From Saprospiraceae bacterium (lineage in GTDB: Bacteria > Bacteroidota > Bacteroidia > Chitinophagales > Saprospiraceae), in NCBI GenBank assembly GCA_016714445.1, contig JADJNF010000009.1, forward strand, positions 372,001-436,000: 64,000 nt of DNA. Direction: 5' to 3'. Position numbers and translations under genes: made by a program. This document shows positions 14,208 through 23,952 of this stretch, in pieces; within the stretch, counting starts at the first letter, position 1, and each line of letters starts with the position of its first letter. The notes under the pieces were generated by a model that saw only the letters and a program-made list of their open reading frames with translations, was not told the DNA's origin and did not search any database.

Positions 14208-16298
14208 ATGGCTAAGTATATACACAGAGATGTAAGTTGGTTATCATTCAACTATCGGGTGCTGCAGGAAGCCAAAGATCCTTCCGTGCCTTTGCTGGAA
14301 AAACTGAAATTTTTGGCCATCTATTCGTCCAATCTGGATGAGTTTTTCAGAATACGCGTCGCCAATCACCGCAATCTGGCCCGTGCAGACAAATCTACCC
14401 TCAAAAACATTGATTATTCTCCGGAGATCGTTCTGCGCGAAATTCTCAATATCGCCAACAACCAGCAAAAAGAATTCAGCACCATATTTGAAAAAAACAT
14501 CCTCCCCGAACTGAAAAAAAACGGGGTTCAGGTTATCTCATGGCGCAACCTCAACAGAGAACAGGTAGAATACGTAGACACTTATTTTAATGAATATTTG
14601 TTGCCATTCGTACAGCCCGTCATTCTCGCAGGCAAGAAGATAAAACCTTTTCTCAATAACGGCGCTCTCTATCTGGCTTTGCATATGCACAGCAAAGAAA
14701 GTTCAAAACCTATATCTGAGTATGCTATCGTAAAAATACCATCAGATCATCTGTCCAGATTTGTCGAGTTACCATGTAAAATCACAGGAGTAAAACAAGT
14801 TCTGATGCTGGATGATGCGGTGAGACATAGCGTGAGACTGATATTTCCCGGTTACAATATTCAGGATTCCTACTCTATAAAATTGACCAGAGATGCAGAA
14901 TTGTATATCGATGATGAATATTCCGGTGACCTGATATCCAAGATCAAAAAAAGCCTCAATAAAAGAAGCATTGGTGTGGCTTCCAGGATGGTGTATGACC
15001 GCAACATGCCCAAACACTTCCTTCAGTACCTGATGAATGTATTTGAAATCGACGAACTTGATCTTTTGCCCGAAGGCAGGTACCATAATAATTCAGACTT
15101 TTTTAAATTCCCGTCCTTTAATCTGGCTCATCTCAAAGACCCTACCCTCACGCCCATCAAAATAGAAGACCTGGAAGAGGCAGACTCCATTTTTGACAGA
15201 ATCAAAGAAAAAGATCAGCTCATACACATGCCGTATCACAGCTATGAGTCGGTAGTGAAGTTTTTTGAAGATGCAGCGGCTGACCCCGATGTAACCCATA
15301 TCAAAATCATTCAATATCGGGTGGCTAAAATATCCAGAATCATGATGGCCATCAAAAATGCAGTAAAAAGCGGCAAACAAGTCAGCACATTTATAGAAGT
15401 GAAAGCCAGATTTGACGAAGAAGCCAATCTGCAATGGGGCGAAGAGCTGGAAAAAGCGGGAGTAAGCGTGTATTACAGTATGCCTGGATTTAAAGTACAT
15501 TCCAAACTGGCTCTGGTAAGACGCCTTGAAGATGGGAGGCCCAATCTATATGCCTACCTGGGTACCGGTAATTTCCATGAGGATACTGCTAAAATTTATA
15601 CTGATTTTGGAATCTTTACCAATGATAAAAGAATAACTTCTGAAGTAGCCAGAGTCTTTACCTTTCTGGAAACCAAACAAAGACCAAGTCATCCGTTTGA
15701 ATTTCTGGGCGTAGGCCTCTTTAATCTGAAAGAAAAATTCATTTCGCTCATCAAACGGGAAATAGAAAACGCAAAAAAAGGCAAAAAAGCCAGAATGACT
15801 TTAAAAATGAACAGCATTCAGGATGAAGAAATGATCAATTATCTCTATGAAGCCAGCAAAGCAGGTGTCAGGATAAAACTGATCATACGTGGCATATGCT
15901 CGTTGGTGCCTGGACAAAAAGATTTGAGTGAAAATATAGAAGCAATTTCCATAGTAGATCGATTTCTGGAACACAGTCGGGTCTTTGTATTTCATAACGA
16001 CGGGCAGCCTGAAGTATATCTTTCATCGGCCGACTGGATGGTGAGAAATCTGCATTTCAGGGTCGAAACATTGTTTCCGGTACTTGATACGGACCTGGCC
16101 AAGACCATCATCACCTGTCTGAATATACAACTGAACGATAATGTCAAATCGAGGGTTCTGGATGCAAAACTCTCCAACCGATATAAAAAGAACAAAGATG
16201 ATATCGCCGTCAGAAGTCAGATTGAGACCTATTACTTCATAAAAAGAAGAGAAGAATCCAGATTAATTCCTGATAAAACCACAGAAAACCCAAAATAA
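14208..16298 (+). CDS. ppk1: Polyphosphate kinase 1
   Basis: A 696-residue enzyme that makes inorganic polyphosphate from ATP and can run in reverse. N-terminal domain at about 5-105 (HRDVSWLSFNYRVLQEAKD), head domain at 110-300, then two PLD-like catalytic lobes. The autophosphorylated histidine is His431 (FKVHSKLALVRR) and the second catalytic histidine is His589 (FLEHSRVFVFHN), equivalent to E. coli His435 and His592. Length and motifs fit PPK1 well. The stop codon abuts the ATG of purB, so the two genes are probably co-transcribed. Confidence 0.96.
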   Translation: MAKYIHRDVSWLSFNYRVLQEAKDPSVPLLEKLKFLAIYSSNLDEFFRIRVANHRNLARADKSTLKNIDYSPEIVLREILNIANNQQKEFSTIFEKNILPELKKNGVQVISWRNLNREQVEYVDTYFNEYLLPFVQPVILAGKKIKPFLNNGALYLALHMHSKESSKPISEYAIVKIPSDHLSRFVELPCKITGVKQVLMLDDAVRHSVRLIFPGYNIQDSYSIKLTRDAELYIDDEYSGDLISKIKKSLNKRSIGVASRMVYDRNMPKHFLQYLMNVFEIDELDLLPEGRYHNNSDFFKFPSFNLAHLKDPTLTPIKIEDLEEADSIFDRIKEKDQLIHMPYHSYESVVKFFEDAAADPDVTHIKIIQYRVAKISRIMMAIKNAVKSGKQVSTFIEVKARFDEEANLQWGEELEKAGVSVYYSMPGFKVHSKLALVRRLEDGRPNLYAYLGTGNFHEDTAKIYTDFGIFTNDKRITSEVARVFTFLETKQRPSHPFEFLGVGLFNLKEKFISLIKREIENAKKGKKARMTLKMNSIQDEEMINYLYEASKAGVRIKLIIRGICSLVPGQKDLSENIEAISIVDRFLEHSRVFVFHNDGQPEVYLSSADWMVRNLHFRVETLFPVLDTDLAKTIITCLNIQLNDNVKSRVLDAKLSNRYKKNKDDIAVRSQIETYYFIKRREESRLIPDKTTENPK

Positions 16299-17630
16299 AT
16301 GCTAAAAGCTTTATCTCCGCTAGATGGTAGATATGCAAGTACTACTGCAGCTCTTTCAAATTATTTTTCAGAATATGCCCTGATTAAATATCGGGTATTT
16401 ATAGAAATAGAATACTTTAAAGCTCTGATGGCTTTGCCTTTACCACAACTTACCCTACTCCATGCCGGATCAACTTCCATTTTGGATAGCATCTACAGAG
16501 AGTTTGATATTCACTCAGCCGAAAAGATAAAATCCACTGAAAAAATTACCAACCATGATGTGAAGGCAGTTGAATATTATATCAAAGAGCAACTTGACAT
16601 AAATGGACTTGGTCAATATAAAGAGTTTGTACACTTTGGTCTGACCTCTCAGGATATCAATAATACTGCTTTCCCGCTTATGATCAGACATGGCTTAGAC
16701 GAAATCGTCATTCCTGCACTGAAAAAGGTCCTGACCGACATAAAACAAAAAGCTGAAGAATATCAAGGTGTGCCTATGCTGGCCAGAACCCATGGTCAAC
16801 CTGCATCCCCCACTACCTTAGGCAAGGAAATGGAAGTATTTTGTGAAAGATTAAGTGACGAGATAGATATCCTGACCTCTATACAAATAAAATGTAAATT
16901 CGGCGGGGCAACAGGTAATTTTAATGCGCATAAAGTATGTTATCCTGAGATCAACTGGATAGACTTTGGAAATCAGTTTGCTCAAAGTTTGGGCCTTAAA
17001 CGTTCGTTGCACACCACACAGATAGCACATTATGATGATCATGCGGCCATTTTCCATTCTTTTTCAAGAATCAATACGATCCTTATTGATTTTTGTCGTG
17101 ACATTTGGACTTACATATCAATGGACTATTTTAAGCAAAAAACCAAAGCAGGTGAAGTGGGCTCTTCTGCAATGCCTCACAAAGTAAATCCTATCGACTT
17201 TGAAAATGCAGAAGGTAATCTTGGCTTAGCCAATGCAATATTTTCTTATCTGGCAGAAAAACTTCCTGTCTCCAGACTGCAAAGAGACCTTACCGATTCT
17301 ACGGTATTGAGAAATGTAGGTGTTCCATTTGGCCATAGTCTTATCGCTTATCAATCTATTCAAAAGGGTATCAGTAAATTACTGCTCAATGAATCTGCCC
17401 TTCACCAGGATCTGGAAAACAACTGGGCCGTAGTAGCCGAAGCCATTCAGAATATCCTGCGACGTGAAATGTACCATGAACCATATGAAGCGCTGAAGGA
17501 TCTGACAAGGGGTAAATCCAGTATTTCAAAGACTGATATTAAGGACTTCATAACAGGACTGAATGTATCTGATGCTATAAAAAAAGAACTTATGGCCATC
17601 ACTCCACACAATTACGTCGGATATTATTGA
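16299..17630 (+). CDS. purB: Adenylosuccinate lyase
   Basis: 443 residues. Catalyses two steps in purine synthesis: fumarate release from SAICAR and from adenylosuccinate. The fumarase/aspartase superfamily signature GSSAMPHKVNPIDFENAEGN is intact, as is the catalytic-histidine region ARTHGQPASPTTLGKE. The N-terminus LSPLDGRYASTTAALSNYFS is typical of the E. coli-type PurB. Zero spacing from ppk1. No terminator can be seen in the 86 bases before the convergent carboxypeptidase gene. Confidence 0.96.
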   Translation: MLKALSPLDGRYASTTAALSNYFSEYALIKYRVFIEIEYFKALMALPLPQLTLLHAGSTSILDSIYREFDIHSAEKIKSTEKITNHDVKAVEYYIKEQLDINGLGQYKEFVHFGLTSQDINNTAFPLMIRHGLDEIVIPALKKVLTDIKQKAEEYQGVPMLARTHGQPASPTTLGKEMEVFCERLSDEIDILTSIQIKCKFGGATGNFNAHKVCYPEINWIDFGNQFAQSLGLKRSLHTTQIAHYDDHAAIFHSFSRINTILIDFCRDIWTYISMDYFKQKTKAGEVGSSAMPHKVNPIDFENAEGNLGLANAIFSYLAEKLPVSRLQRDLTDSTVLRNVGVPFGHSLIAYQSIQKGISKLLLNESALHQDLENNWAVVAEAIQNILRREMYHEPYEALKDLTRGKSSISKTDIKDFITGLNVSDAIKKELMAITPHNYVGYY

Positions 17631-17716
17631 TTTGCCTGCACGCTGTATTAATTTTAACAGGAATGTATTTTAGAATAGTTATGAACTAATATCTAATTTA
17701 TCAGAAATGAAACGGA

Positions 17717-20119
17717 TCATTTTTGGGCATTCATGACTACCAGTTTTCCGGTTCCTTTTTTTAATGCGCCATCTGACAATTCGTAATAATATATACCATT
17801 TTTAAGTGTAGATGTATCGACATCAAATGACTCAGCTTTAATGGATGACCTATATATAATTTGACCCATTGCGTCATAGATATTTATATATGTATGGTCA
17901 GAAACTGTCAACCCACTGATATGTACCTGTATCTGTCCAGACCATATATTTGGGAATATTGCCGGTGTTACTTTAAAATCATCCTGTGTGCCTGAGGTAT
18001 TTTTTACCGCCTTGATTTCCAACTCATCAAAGTAAAAACCGTCCCTTTCTACATATGAATCTGTTCGCAATGTAAATCTGATCCACACTTTCGGTGATCC
18101 GGCAAACGCAGACAAGTCAATTTCTTCTTTTACCCAATCATTAAATACGCCATCATACACAGGACTATTGAAAGATTGATCGCGAGTACCCGGATTGGTA
18201 TATTTGCCACATAAAGGTATAAAATCGTTATTGTCAGTCGAAGCCAATACCTGAACAAAATCGTATCCTTTCTCTATGTTCCATCTTGCATAAAACCCAA
18301 GAAAAGCACTACTTGCATCACTAAGATCAATGGATTCCTTTAGTGTGATGAAAGCCTGATGATCCGGCGGATAGTCTCCATTTTCAGAATCAGTGACTGA
18401 AGATGGCTGACTAAAATACAATTGATCGGTTTTGACCCATCCAGCTGAATTGAAGGAATTTATACTTTTTAAATCATCATAAAAAATGGTAGTAAACGGT
18501 TTGGATATCCATTGTTTTCTTATTTCAATAGAATTTTTGATACCATCATTATCTACTTCCAGGTTCAGAATAATGCCATCTGCATATGACTTTGAAGCAT
18601 CTATTGCCAATTCAAAAACTAAGTCTGTATACTCTGCATTGTTTAGTGTCACTGTTCTCGATGGTACCATCACATCAATGCCGGGCGTAAGTGAAGAAAG
18701 TAAAATCGTAGCACTGCCTTCTTTTAATCCTGCTCTGTTCACTCTGACATAAATATTTTTATATTCAGGAGTTAGATAAATGCTTTCATTTGTTTCTTTT
18801 GCTTCATAGAAGTTAAGTGTTAGTAATGCAGCAGAAAGATTCATCCAGACACATGATTTATTCAGATAATCAATATCTGTAGATGGTGGCCAAAAGGAAG
18901 GTCCTACCTCTGGCGTAAATGAATAAATGGCATTTTTTTCTCCGGTATCTCCATACATCCAGTCATCGCTATCTCCATTCACCGTATAACCCACAGTTTC
19001 AAGACCAGTGCCCAATAAAAAATTATTTTCGCGATTCATCACCTGACCTATGGCTTTAAATACATTATTCTCATCCGTCGGCAAATCATTATATCCCCAA
19101 GGATGTATGAGATAATTGCCAAATGTGTGATAATTTACAGCCATGACAAAATTTCGATCTGAACAAAAAGCTCTTATTGCCTGGGTTTCCGGCTCAGAAA
19201 AAGCGTCTTTTCCTCGGTATGTTTGCGAATTGGGATTGGGAGATGACCCTGAATCGTTAAATCCCCAGAAATGACCATAGTTTCTGTTGAGATCCACACC
19301 TTTCACTTCACCCAAGCTATCTTTCCACATGTTTTTACGCCAAAGTCCTCCACCATTTGGATTCGTCGTCTGATTATAAATATAGCCATCCGGATTGACA
19401 CATGGCACAAAATACAACTGGGTATTTTCAATGATTTTTGTGACTATCGGATCTTTTCCATAGTTTTCCAGCAGGTACCAAAGATAAAATATCATTTGAG
19501 AAAGCCCATTCGGTTCACGTGCGTGGTGCAAGGCTGTATACAATACTTCAGGTTCGGAATCATCATCTATTGAAACCTGATCAGATACCTTGATATAATG
19601 TAGTTGATTGCCGTTAAGTGTTGTAAATCCTTCTATATTTTTTCTTGCTGTAATAAGATCCGGATATTTTGCAGCCATCGCGTCGAGCACATCCAACATC
19701 TCCTGATAAGTAAAATAGCCTCCCATGGATCCGGATTTATACTGTTCCGGAGTTTTATAATTATACGTACTTACAGAAAGTCCGTCACAATTGCCGCGAC
19801 TCAATATCTCATTTTGATCTATCTCAGAACTTCTGGAACTATCGGAATAAAATGCAGATACATCTTCAATCAGTACTTCTGTTTTAAAACCGAGTGACTG
19901 AATCAAATGAATTTCTGTAGCTGAAAAATCATTTATAAAACATCTGTTTTTGACAAAAATACCATGATCTGTCTCTAAGCCTGCTTCTGAAAGTAATTGA
20001 ATATTCTTGTCTGTCAGGTCAATTCTGATTTTTGAAAACTTCTCAATCTTGTGATCCTGAGCAAATATGGAACTAAAATTTAGTATTATACAAATAATGG
20101 TAAAAATGGATGATCTCAT
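17717..20119 (-). CDS. Secreted M14 zinc carboxypeptidase with T9SS sorting domain
   Basis: 800 residues from the ATG at 20119. The alternative ATG at 20185 lies upstream of promoter-like TTTG and TAATCTTG boxes and would add 22 residues before the signal peptide (RSSIFTIICIILNFSSIFA), so I prefer the inner start. The M14 domain covers about 120-450: zinc ligands His199 and Glu202 in HHAREPNG, substrate-binding NPDGYIYN and GVDLNRNYGHFWG, third zinc ligand in MAVNYHTFGNYL, and the catalytic Glu in YSFTPEVGPS. A MAM/jelly-roll-like region follows (600-720). The C-terminal 80 residues are a T9SS sorting domain (FPNIWSGQIQVHISGL, NGIYYYELSDG). Exported and either surface-bound or released. Confidence 0.92.
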   Translation of the reverse strand: MRSSIFTIICIILNFSSIFAQDHKIEKFSKIRIDLTDKNIQLLSEAGLETDHGIFVKNRCFINDFSATEIHLIQSLGFKTEVLIEDVSAFYSDSSRSSEIDQNEILSRGNCDGLSVSTYNYKTPEQYKSGSMGGYFTYQEMLDVLDAMAAKYPDLITARKNIEGFTTLNGNQLHYIKVSDQVSIDDDSEPEVLYTALHHAREPNGLSQMIFYLWYLLENYGKDPIVTKIIENTQLYFVPCVNPDGYIYNQTTNPNGGGLWRKNMWKDSLGEVKGVDLNRNYGHFWGFNDSGSSPNPNSQTYRGKDAFSEPETQAIRAFCSDRNFVMAVNYHTFGNYLIHPWGYNDLPTDENNVFKAIGQVMNRENNFLLGTGLETVGYTVNGDSDDWMYGDTGEKNAIYSFTPEVGPSFWPPSTDIDYLNKSCVWMNLSAALLTLNFYEAKETNESIYLTPEYKNIYVRVNRAGLKEGSATILLSSLTPGIDVMVPSRTVTLNNAEYTDLVFELAIDASKSYADGIILNLEVDNDGIKNSIEIRKQWISKPFTTIFYDDLKSINSFNSAGWVKTDQLYFSQPSSVTDSENGDYPPDHQAFITLKESIDLSDASSAFLGFYARWNIEKGYDFVQVLASTDNNDFIPLCGKYTNPGTRDQSFNSPVYDGVFNDWVKEEIDLSAFAGSPKVWIRFTLRTDSYVERDGFYFDELEIKAVKNTSGTQDDFKVTPAIFPNIWSGQIQVHISGLTVSDHTYINIYDAMGQIIYRSSIKAESFDVDTSTLKNGIYYYELSDGALKKGTGKLVVMNAQK

Positions 20120-20238
20120 GCTTTTATTTAAATAAGGCACAAGATTAGCAAAAAAAAAATACTTATTCCGCAAAGAGAAATCCATAAATGAAAAATTACA
20201 TTTTTCATTCTACATTAAAAAAGGATGTGGAGTATTAA

Positions 20239-20646
20239 TTAATCAACATCAAAATCTGTAATATCCAATGGTTCAATATTGTAATCAGTAGTTGATCTCT
20301 CTCCTTTACCATTTTGTTTTTCGAGCGACCAATGGTCAGTAGATGTAGTTTGCAGCCAGATTTTTGCCGACTTTCTGAAGACTTGAACATTTAGCTTTAA
20401 TGTGTCTTTCATCATTTTTTCAAATTCTGCCACCGTCATTTCTCCAGTAATATTAACATCGATTTCCGCTAAATCAGGTTGTATGGTCCATAATTCAGTG
20501 TCATGGGCTAATTGATTATCAGCTTCTGATCCTTCGTTTGGCTTGTGATGTTCTTTGTAAAATTCAAGTTTAAGGTATGGAAACAATGCATTAAACTGAT
20601 CTAATATCTGTTGGAGGGTAGAAGTTTTTGATATTTTGATGTTCAT
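20239..20646 (-). CDS. Conserved hypothetical protein beside CBS protein
   Basis: A 135-residue soluble acidic protein (MNIKISKTSTLQQILDQFNA) without signal peptide or membrane segment. It has a central NITGEMTVAEFEKMMKDTLK segment and ends in an acidic tail DITDFDVD. I do not recognise a named family. It is 40 bases downstream of the CBS-domain gene on the same strand, so the two may act together. Confidence 0.72.
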   Translation of the reverse strand: MNIKISKTSTLQQILDQFNALFPYLKLEFYKEHHKPNEGSEADNQLAHDTELWTIQPDLAEIDVNITGEMTVAEFEKMMKDTLKLNVQVFRKSAKIWLQTTSTDHWSLEKQNGKGERSTTDYNIEPLDITDFDVD

Positions 20647-20686
20647 ACCTGATTTATTTATTTAAAATATATTATAGAAAAAGAAT

Positions 20687-21160
20687 TCAATTGGAAATAT
20701 TTTCTGTACTTAAGAGTGGCATTTCAGTGTACGCAAGAATCATTAGATCATACGTCGTGATAATACCCATCAGATGGTCATATTCATCCAATACCGGCAG
20801 AGCCCTGAAATAGTTTTCTCTGAAAATCTGAACACATTTCCTGATATTATCATCCGGGCTTACACTGATTACCTTGGTTTCCATGACATCTTTAGCGAGA
20901 TTGCTGGTGAGTAAAAAAGTATTTTTCCTCAAACTTGCCGGCAAATTTAATTTAGTACCCCAATCCATAAGCAAAAGGATGTCGGATTTGGATATCATGC
21001 CTCTAAAAATACTATCTTCTGTAACTACAGGGATGTGATGAATATTCTCCCTTTCAAAAATACTGTTGATCTCTTTAAGTACAGTATCTTCACTCGCGGT
21101 AAATAATTCAACACTCATAACTTCCTTAACTTTTAGGCTAAGTAAATCCATTGTATTCAT
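20687..21160 (-). CDS. CBS-domain pair protein
   Basis: 157 residues made of two CBS motifs, about 8-65 (VKEVMSVELFTASEDTVLKE) and 88-145 (VMETKVISVSPDDNIRKCVQ, ending LMGIITTYDLMILAY). Stand-alone CBS pairs (Bateman modules) bind adenine nucleotides and often regulate partner proteins. A second Met three residues in could also be the start. The target is unknown; the 135-residue neighbour is a candidate. Confidence 0.85.
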   Translation of the reverse strand: MNTMDLLSLKVKEVMSVELFTASEDTVLKEINSIFERENIHHIPVVTEDSIFRGMISKSDILLLMDWGTKLNLPASLRKNTFLLTSNLAKDVMETKVISVSPDDNIRKCVQIFRENYFRALPVLDEYDHLMGIITTYDLMILAYTEMPLLSTENISN

Positions 21161-21649
21161 TGGAACAATATTTAAGAATTAATAATTAATGAATATAAAA
21201 ACCCTCCGTTTTAAACTTGTGAGTTTATAATACATTTCTATAATTATACCTCTATGACGAAATGATAAAAATACACCTTAATCTATGATAACTATACAAG
21301 GCAAATATATTGACATTAAACATTGGTTCATATGACCTATGTCAGTGATTGGATTGATACAGATCAATAGATGATTTCTAAATGCAATATTTATTGCTAA
21401 CAGAGTCCCAGCAAAATTTGGCGTATCCCATTTTTGCACTGAAATTGTTTAAACTGCCCTCAACCCCTGGCCTACGGAGTCAGACAGGCTCATTCCTTTA
21501 AAGGGACGTCCCACCCTTAAACTCCTAACTATAAGGATAATCCATTAAATTCAGAACTTAAAAATTATAAAATATAGTGCAATTTGGTGATACACCAGAA
21601 AAATTTGGTTTAATTTTTGCATTAAATAAATTCCACTGATATCAGAAGT
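21161..21649. promoter_or_regulatory. Intergenic region with possible cdd promoter
   Basis: 489 bases between divergent genes with no credible gene. A TTTG (21583-21586) and TAATTTTTG (21611-21619) upstream of cdd resemble -33 and -7 boxes, but the spacing (24) and the extra T make it a weak call. A GC-rich patch at 21450-21525 resembles the CCTGTC/GACAGG-type dispersed repeats. Confidence 0.3.
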
Positions 21650-22132
21650 ATGAAAACACATAAAGTAAGTTTCGATTATAAAATATATTCTTCTATGGAA
21701 GAAATGTCAAATGATGACCGGCAACTGATGTTATCTGCCATTGCTCAGTTGGAAAAAGCATATGCGCCATACTCCCAGTTTCATGTGGGTGCTGCCGCAA
21801 GACTGCTGAACGGAGAAATTTTTGTGGGTAGCAATCAGGAAAATGCTTCTTACCCATTATGTATGTGCGGAGAGCGTGTAGCTTTGTATAATGCTGCAGC
21901 AAATAAACCTGAAATACCGATAGAATCTCTCGCTATCACTATAAAAAATCAAAAATCTATTATTGATAAACCCGTTTCCCCATGTGGTGCATGCAGGCAG
22001 GTTATCTCGGAATATGAATTCAGACACAACCACAAAATAAGAATCCTTTTAAAATCTGATGGTGACGAAGTATATGAACTTGATTCCGTGGCAGATATTT
22101 TGCCATTGGGATTTAACGGATCATTTCTTTAA
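21650..22132 (+). CDS. cdd: Cytidine deaminase
   Basis: 160 residues. Deaminates cytidine and deoxycytidine to uridine and deoxyuridine in pyrimidine salvage. Zinc site complete: Cys73-Gly-Glu75 in CMCGERVALYNA and Cys112-Gly-Ala-Cys115 in PCGACRQV. YAPYSQFHVGAAA is the usual substrate-binding segment. Homotetrameric-type length. The last 20 bases overlap the end of kdsB, which converges from the other strand. Confidence 0.95.
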   Translation: MKTHKVSFDYKIYSSMEEMSNDDRQLMLSAIAQLEKAYAPYSQFHVGAAARLLNGEIFVGSNQENASYPLCMCGERVALYNAAANKPEIPIESLAITIKNQKSIIDKPVSPCGACRQVISEYEFRHNHKIRILLKSDGDEVYELDSVADILPLGFNGSFL

Positions 22133-22862
22133 ACACCTCTTCTCTGACCCTTTCCAGATCTTCAGGAGTATCCACACCTATGGAAGAAAATGTCGTTTCA
22201 AAACAGTGAACACGGTATCCATGCTGCAACCATCTCAATTGCTCCAGTGATTCTGCCGTTTCATATGAAGTAACGGGTAGTTTTGTTATATCCAAAAGTA
22301 CATTTCTTTTATATCCGTACATACCTATATGCCTGTAATAATCTGTCAAACCCAACCAGTGTTTGTAACCAGCTTCCCTGATGGCCGGTATAGCTTGTCG
22401 TGAAAAATACAAGGCCCTGTTATCCTTATCCCTGACCACCTTTACTACATTATAATCAAAAAGCATATCGACGTCATGGATCTTTTGACATTGTGTACCA
22501 ATGAGTACTTCAGGATGTTGCATATTTTTTATAAGGTCATCGATTTGACCGGGATGGATCAATGGTTCATCCCCCTGAAGATTTATGATGATGTCACTAT
22601 CAAGGTTACTTGCGACTTCCGATATCCTGTCTGTGCCTGACTGATGATGTGGTGATGTCATGATAGCATGGCCACCTTCAGAAACGACATGATTATAAAT
22701 TTTTTCATGATCAGTAGCTATAAAAACTTCAGCAGCAAGTAAAGATTTTTTAGCCTGATGATAAACACGCATGACCAGACTTTTGCCAAATATATCAGCC
22801 AAAGCCTTTTCAGGAAGTCGTGTAGAAGCTAATCTGGCTGGGATAATAATGGACGTTTTCAT
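22113..22862 (-). CDS. kdsB: 3-deoxy-manno-octulosonate cytidylyltransferase
   Basis: 249 residues. Activates Kdo as CMP-Kdo for lipopolysaccharide inner core. N-terminal nucleotide-binding motif IIPARLASTRLPEKALADI, then NLQGDEPLIHPGQI and the CMP-Kdo synthetase segments VKVVRDKDNRALYFSRQAIP and YRHIGMYGYKR. Full length. It implies an outer membrane with Kdo-containing LPS. Divergent from the LysM gene, with 83 bases between the starts. Confidence 0.96.
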   Translation of the reverse strand: MKTSIIIPARLASTRLPEKALADIFGKSLVMRVYHQAKKSLLAAEVFIATDHEKIYNHVVSEGGHAIMTSPHHQSGTDRISEVASNLDSDIIINLQGDEPLIHPGQIDDLIKNMQHPEVLIGTQCQKIHDVDMLFDYNVVKVVRDKDNRALYFSRQAIPAIREAGYKHWLGLTDYYRHIGMYGYKRNVLLDITKLPVTSYETAESLEQLRWLQHGYRVHCFETTFSSIGVDTPEDLERVREEVFKEMIR

Positions 22863-22914
22863 AAATAAAAAAATAAAAAAGAATTAAAAAGTAACATATT
22901 ATAAATAATCGTAA

Positions 22915-22922
22915 TATATTTG
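22915..22922 (+). promoter_or_regulatory. -7 box of the LysM-protein gene
   Basis: TATATTTG matches TAnnTTTG exactly and lies 24 bases before the ATG at 22946, supporting that start. No clear TTTG at the -33 distance. Confidence 0.45.
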
Positions 22923-22945
22923 CACGGTTAAACAACTGCTTTCAG

Positions 22946-23878
22946 ATGATCGATGGGTTTTATACAGTATGCTTAAGAAAATGTAAAAGTACAGCTTTTT
23001 TATTTTTTATATCACCTATTATTATATGTGCACAAAATCTTAGCAACCGATTTTTTTCTTCAGGATACGAGATCGTCGTAGACGTTCTCCCTGGGAATGA
23101 TATTTTTTATAGTCATACGTATGACAAGGGTATTTCAATTTACAGTCTTGCCGAAGTTTTTCAAGTGGAGCCGGAAAAAGTGTTGAGAATAAACAAATTT
23201 AATCCCACACAACCGAACAATGACGGCAAGATTGTAAAAATACCTGTTAGAAAAGATCTTCTGATCACTAACCCATCTGATAAAAGGAAGGAAATCCAAT
23301 ACCTGCCTGTGTATTATCAGGTAAAAAAAGGGGAATCCTTATATCGGATTTCCAGGCAATATTTCGACACAGACGTTACCTCATTGTTATCCATCAATCA
23401 TAAAGAAAATCAGGACATCAAGGTCGGCGAAAAATTATTGGTGGCGTGGTGGCCCGTCAGGAACAGCAAAAAAACTGAACCTTTAAAAACCAAACCTAAT
23501 CCGGTAAAAACCACAACAAAAGCTCAAAACAAACAGGAAGTGTTGGTGCCCGAACCCAAAAAAGAGACCAGAGAGAACCTTTCGGCTGACGACCATGTGC
23601 CCATTGTAAAATACTATCTGTCAGACGTCATTGGCATGTGGGACAGAGCTTCCATGGAGTCCAAAAGCTACTTTGTACTTCACGATGAAGCCAGACCGGG
23701 CACCATGATGGATGTTTATAATCCCATGCTCAAAAAACACATCAAGGCCAAAGTACTGGGTAAAATACCTACAGGAACATACCATGATGATATAGCAATA
23801 ATCATCAGTTCAGCCATTGCCAAAGATCTGGGTATACTGGACGTCAGATTTAAAGTAAACATTAAATTTGAAAAATAA
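22946..23878 (+). CDS. LysM-domain secreted protein with C-terminal DPBB-like region
   Basis: 310 residues. A signal peptide-like segment (TAFLFFISPIIICAQ) is followed by two LysM peptidoglycan-binding motifs, about 58-92 (SIYSLAEVFQVEPEKVLRIN) and 128-165 (YQVKKGESLYRISRQYF). A Lys/Pro-rich linker (165-205) leads to a C-terminal region ending in VYNPMLKKHIKAKVLGKIP and SAIAKDLGILDVRFKVNIKF, like the double-psi barrel of RlpA-type proteins. Probably a periplasmic cell-wall protein. The first residues before the hydrophobic core are long for a signal peptide. Confidence 0.8.
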   Translation: MIDGFYTVCLRKCKSTAFLFFISPIIICAQNLSNRFFSSGYEIVVDVLPGNDIFYSHTYDKGISIYSLAEVFQVEPEKVLRINKFNPTQPNNDGKIVKIPVRKDLLITNPSDKRKEIQYLPVYYQVKKGESLYRISRQYFDTDVTSLLSINHKENQDIKVGEKLLVAWWPVRNSKKTEPLKTKPNPVKTTTKAQNKQEVLVPEPKKETRENLSADDHVPIVKYYLSDVIGMWDRASMESKSYFVLHDEARPGTMMDVYNPMLKKHIKAKVLGKIPTGTYHDDIAIIISSAIAKDLGILDVRFKVNIKFEK

Positions 23879-23952
23879 GCCGACATAGCAATTCCGTAAA
23901 TTCACAATTTACCAAATCACGAGATCACTCGATCACTCGATCACCAGATATC

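Noticed and set aside
22113..22132. Overlap of cdd and kdsB ends as a regulatory antisense device
   Set aside because: A 20-base convergent overlap is common in compact genomes and shows no extra structure.
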